A stretch of DNA of 13,748 nucleotides from Clostridiales bacterium. Its GTDB lineage: Bacteria > Bacillota > Clostridia > Christensenellales > Aristaeellaceae. Position 1 is the first letter of the stretch, and each line of letters starts with the position of its first letter. A program made the translations under genes and the position numbers. The notes under the pieces are model-generated. The model was not told the DNA's origin. It worked only from the letters and a program-made list of their open reading frames with translations, and made no database searches. The stretch is taken from contig SFFH01000050.1 of the NCBI GenBank assembly GCA_004557905.1, positions 1-13,748 of the forward strand, given 5' to 3'. Positions 12,980 to 13,748 of the stretch are shown one piece after another.

Positions 12980-13738
12980 ATGACGAGTGGATTTGACTAC
13001 AAGAACGCGCCGGAGCTCATCCGCGTGGAGGATCTGCACAAGGACTTCGGCTCCCTCAAGGTGCTTGCCGGCATCACGGAGACCATCCACAAGGGCGAGG
13101 TTGTCTCGCTGATCGGCCCGTCCGGCTCCGGCAAGTCCACGTTCCTGCGCTGCCTCAACCGCCTGGAGGAGCCCACCAGCGGCCACATCTGGTTTGACGG
13201 CGTGGACATCGCGGACAAGAAGCTGAACATCGACAAGCATCGCCAGAAGATGGGCATGGTGTTCCAGCACTTCAACATCTTCCCGCACATGTCCGTCATT
13301 GACAACATTACCCTCGCGCCTGTGCTGCTGGGCAAGCAGAGCAAGGACGAGGCTGTGGCCAAGGCGGAGGCGCTGCTCGAGCGCGTGGGCCTGCAGGATA
13401 AGCGCGACAACAAGCCATCCCGCCTCTCCGGCGGCCAAAAGCAGCGGCTGGCAATCGTCCGTGCGCTGGCGATGGAGCCGGAGGTCATGCTCTTTGACGA
13501 GCCGACCTCGGCGCTCGACCCGGAGATGGTCGGCGAGGTGCTCGAGGTCATCAAGGGCCTGGCGGAAAACAACATGACCTGTGTGATCGTCACGCACGAG
13601 ATGGGCTTCGCACGCGAGGTCTGCAACCGCGTGCTGTTCATGGACGGCGGCGTGATCTGCGAGCAGGGCAATCCGCGCGACTTGTTTGATCATCCGCAGA
13701 ATCCGCGCACCCAGGACTTCCTCAGCAAGGTGCTGTAA
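12980..13738 (+). CDS. Polar amino-acid ABC transporter ATPase (GlnQ/HisP family)
   Basis: This 252-aa cytoplasmic ATPase energises the amino-acid importer. Motifs in order are Walker A GPSGSGKST (46-54), Q-loop Gln96, signature LSGGQ (149-153), Walker B VMLFDE (169-174), D-loop SALD, and switch His206 in IVTHEMGFA. The length matches stand-alone GlnQ-type subunits. The ATG at 12980 is preferred over an in-frame GTG at 12971 because AAGGAGG (12964-12970) sits 9 nt before the ATG but abuts the GTG. One nucleotide separates it from the permease stop, indicating coupled translation. The stop is 10 nt from the window end, so whether the operon continues is not visible. Confidence 0.97.
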   Translation: MTSGFDYKNAPELIRVEDLHKDFGSLKVLAGITETIHKGEVVSLIGPSGSGKSTFLRCLNRLEEPTSGHIWFDGVDIADKKLNIDKHRQKMGMVFQHFNIFPHMSVIDNITLAPVLLGKQSKDEAVAKAEALLERVGLQDKRDNKPSRLSGGQKQRLAIVRALAMEPEVMLFDEPTSALDPEMVGEVLEVIKGLAENNMTCVIVTHEMGFAREVCNRVLFMDGGVICEQGNPRDLFDHPQNPRTQDFLSKVL

Positions 13739-13748
13739 TCTTCCTTTC

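Noticed and set aside
1..13748. CRISPR array, phage or toxin-antitoxin genes
   Set aside because: No regularly spaced repeats and no small paired genes with suitable signals were seen; almost all of the sequence is explained by the listed genes.

Overview
The window looks like a GC-rich bacterial chromosome segment, most likely from an anaerobe of the Bacillota (Clostridia-type). The reasons are strong GGAGG-type ribosome binding sites, frequent GTG/TTG starts, compact intrinsic terminators, tRNA genes with encoded CCA, and TraX and Pr6Pr family membrane proteins. Both substrate-binding proteins carry signal peptidase I-type leaders with no lipobox. That is unusual for a classical Gram-positive and leaves a diderm lineage (for example Synergistota) open. 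No rRNA, transposase, integrase or CRISPR array is present, and taxonomy cannot be settled from this window alone.

Layout. (1) 17-1979, minus strand: an OmpR-type response regulator and a sensor histidine kinase overlapping by 4 nt, ended by an intrinsic terminator. (2) Divergent from it, 2010-2870: a TraX-family membrane protein with its own promoter. (3) 2994-3760: a Pr6Pr-family membrane protein whose ribosome binding site lies in a terminator-like hairpin. (4) 3793-4032: a two-gene tRNA unit, Gln(CTG) and Glu(CTC), with a consensus promoter and a textbook terminator. (5) 4182-7517: a tripartite tricarboxylate transporter operon tctC-tctB-tctA, with a hairpin between tctC and tctB. (6) 7580-8827, minus strand: a MOFRL-family glycerate 2-kinase, convergent with tctA across a bidirectional terminator. 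(7) 8996-13738: an amino-acid module around a divergent promoter region. The ABC substrate-binding protein is on the minus strand. Aminotransferase, GldA/HcxA-type dehydrogenase, ABC permease and ABC ATPase are on the plus strand as a tight four-gene operon.

How the genes may work together. Region 7 reads as an uptake-and-conversion unit: a polar amino acid is imported, transaminated to a 2-oxo acid, and probably reduced to a 2-hydroxy acid. The translationally coupled aminotransferase-dehydrogenase pair resembles the adjacent E. coli genes ybdL and ybdH (hcxA). Regions 5 and 6 may form a second carbon-acid unit (uptake of a small carboxylate and phosphorylation of glycerate), although that link rests only on adjacency. 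I found no wholly new type of system. The most noteworthy points are the amino-acid module, the TGCAT boxes at its divergent promoter, and the hairpin that covers the Pr6Pr ribosome binding site.
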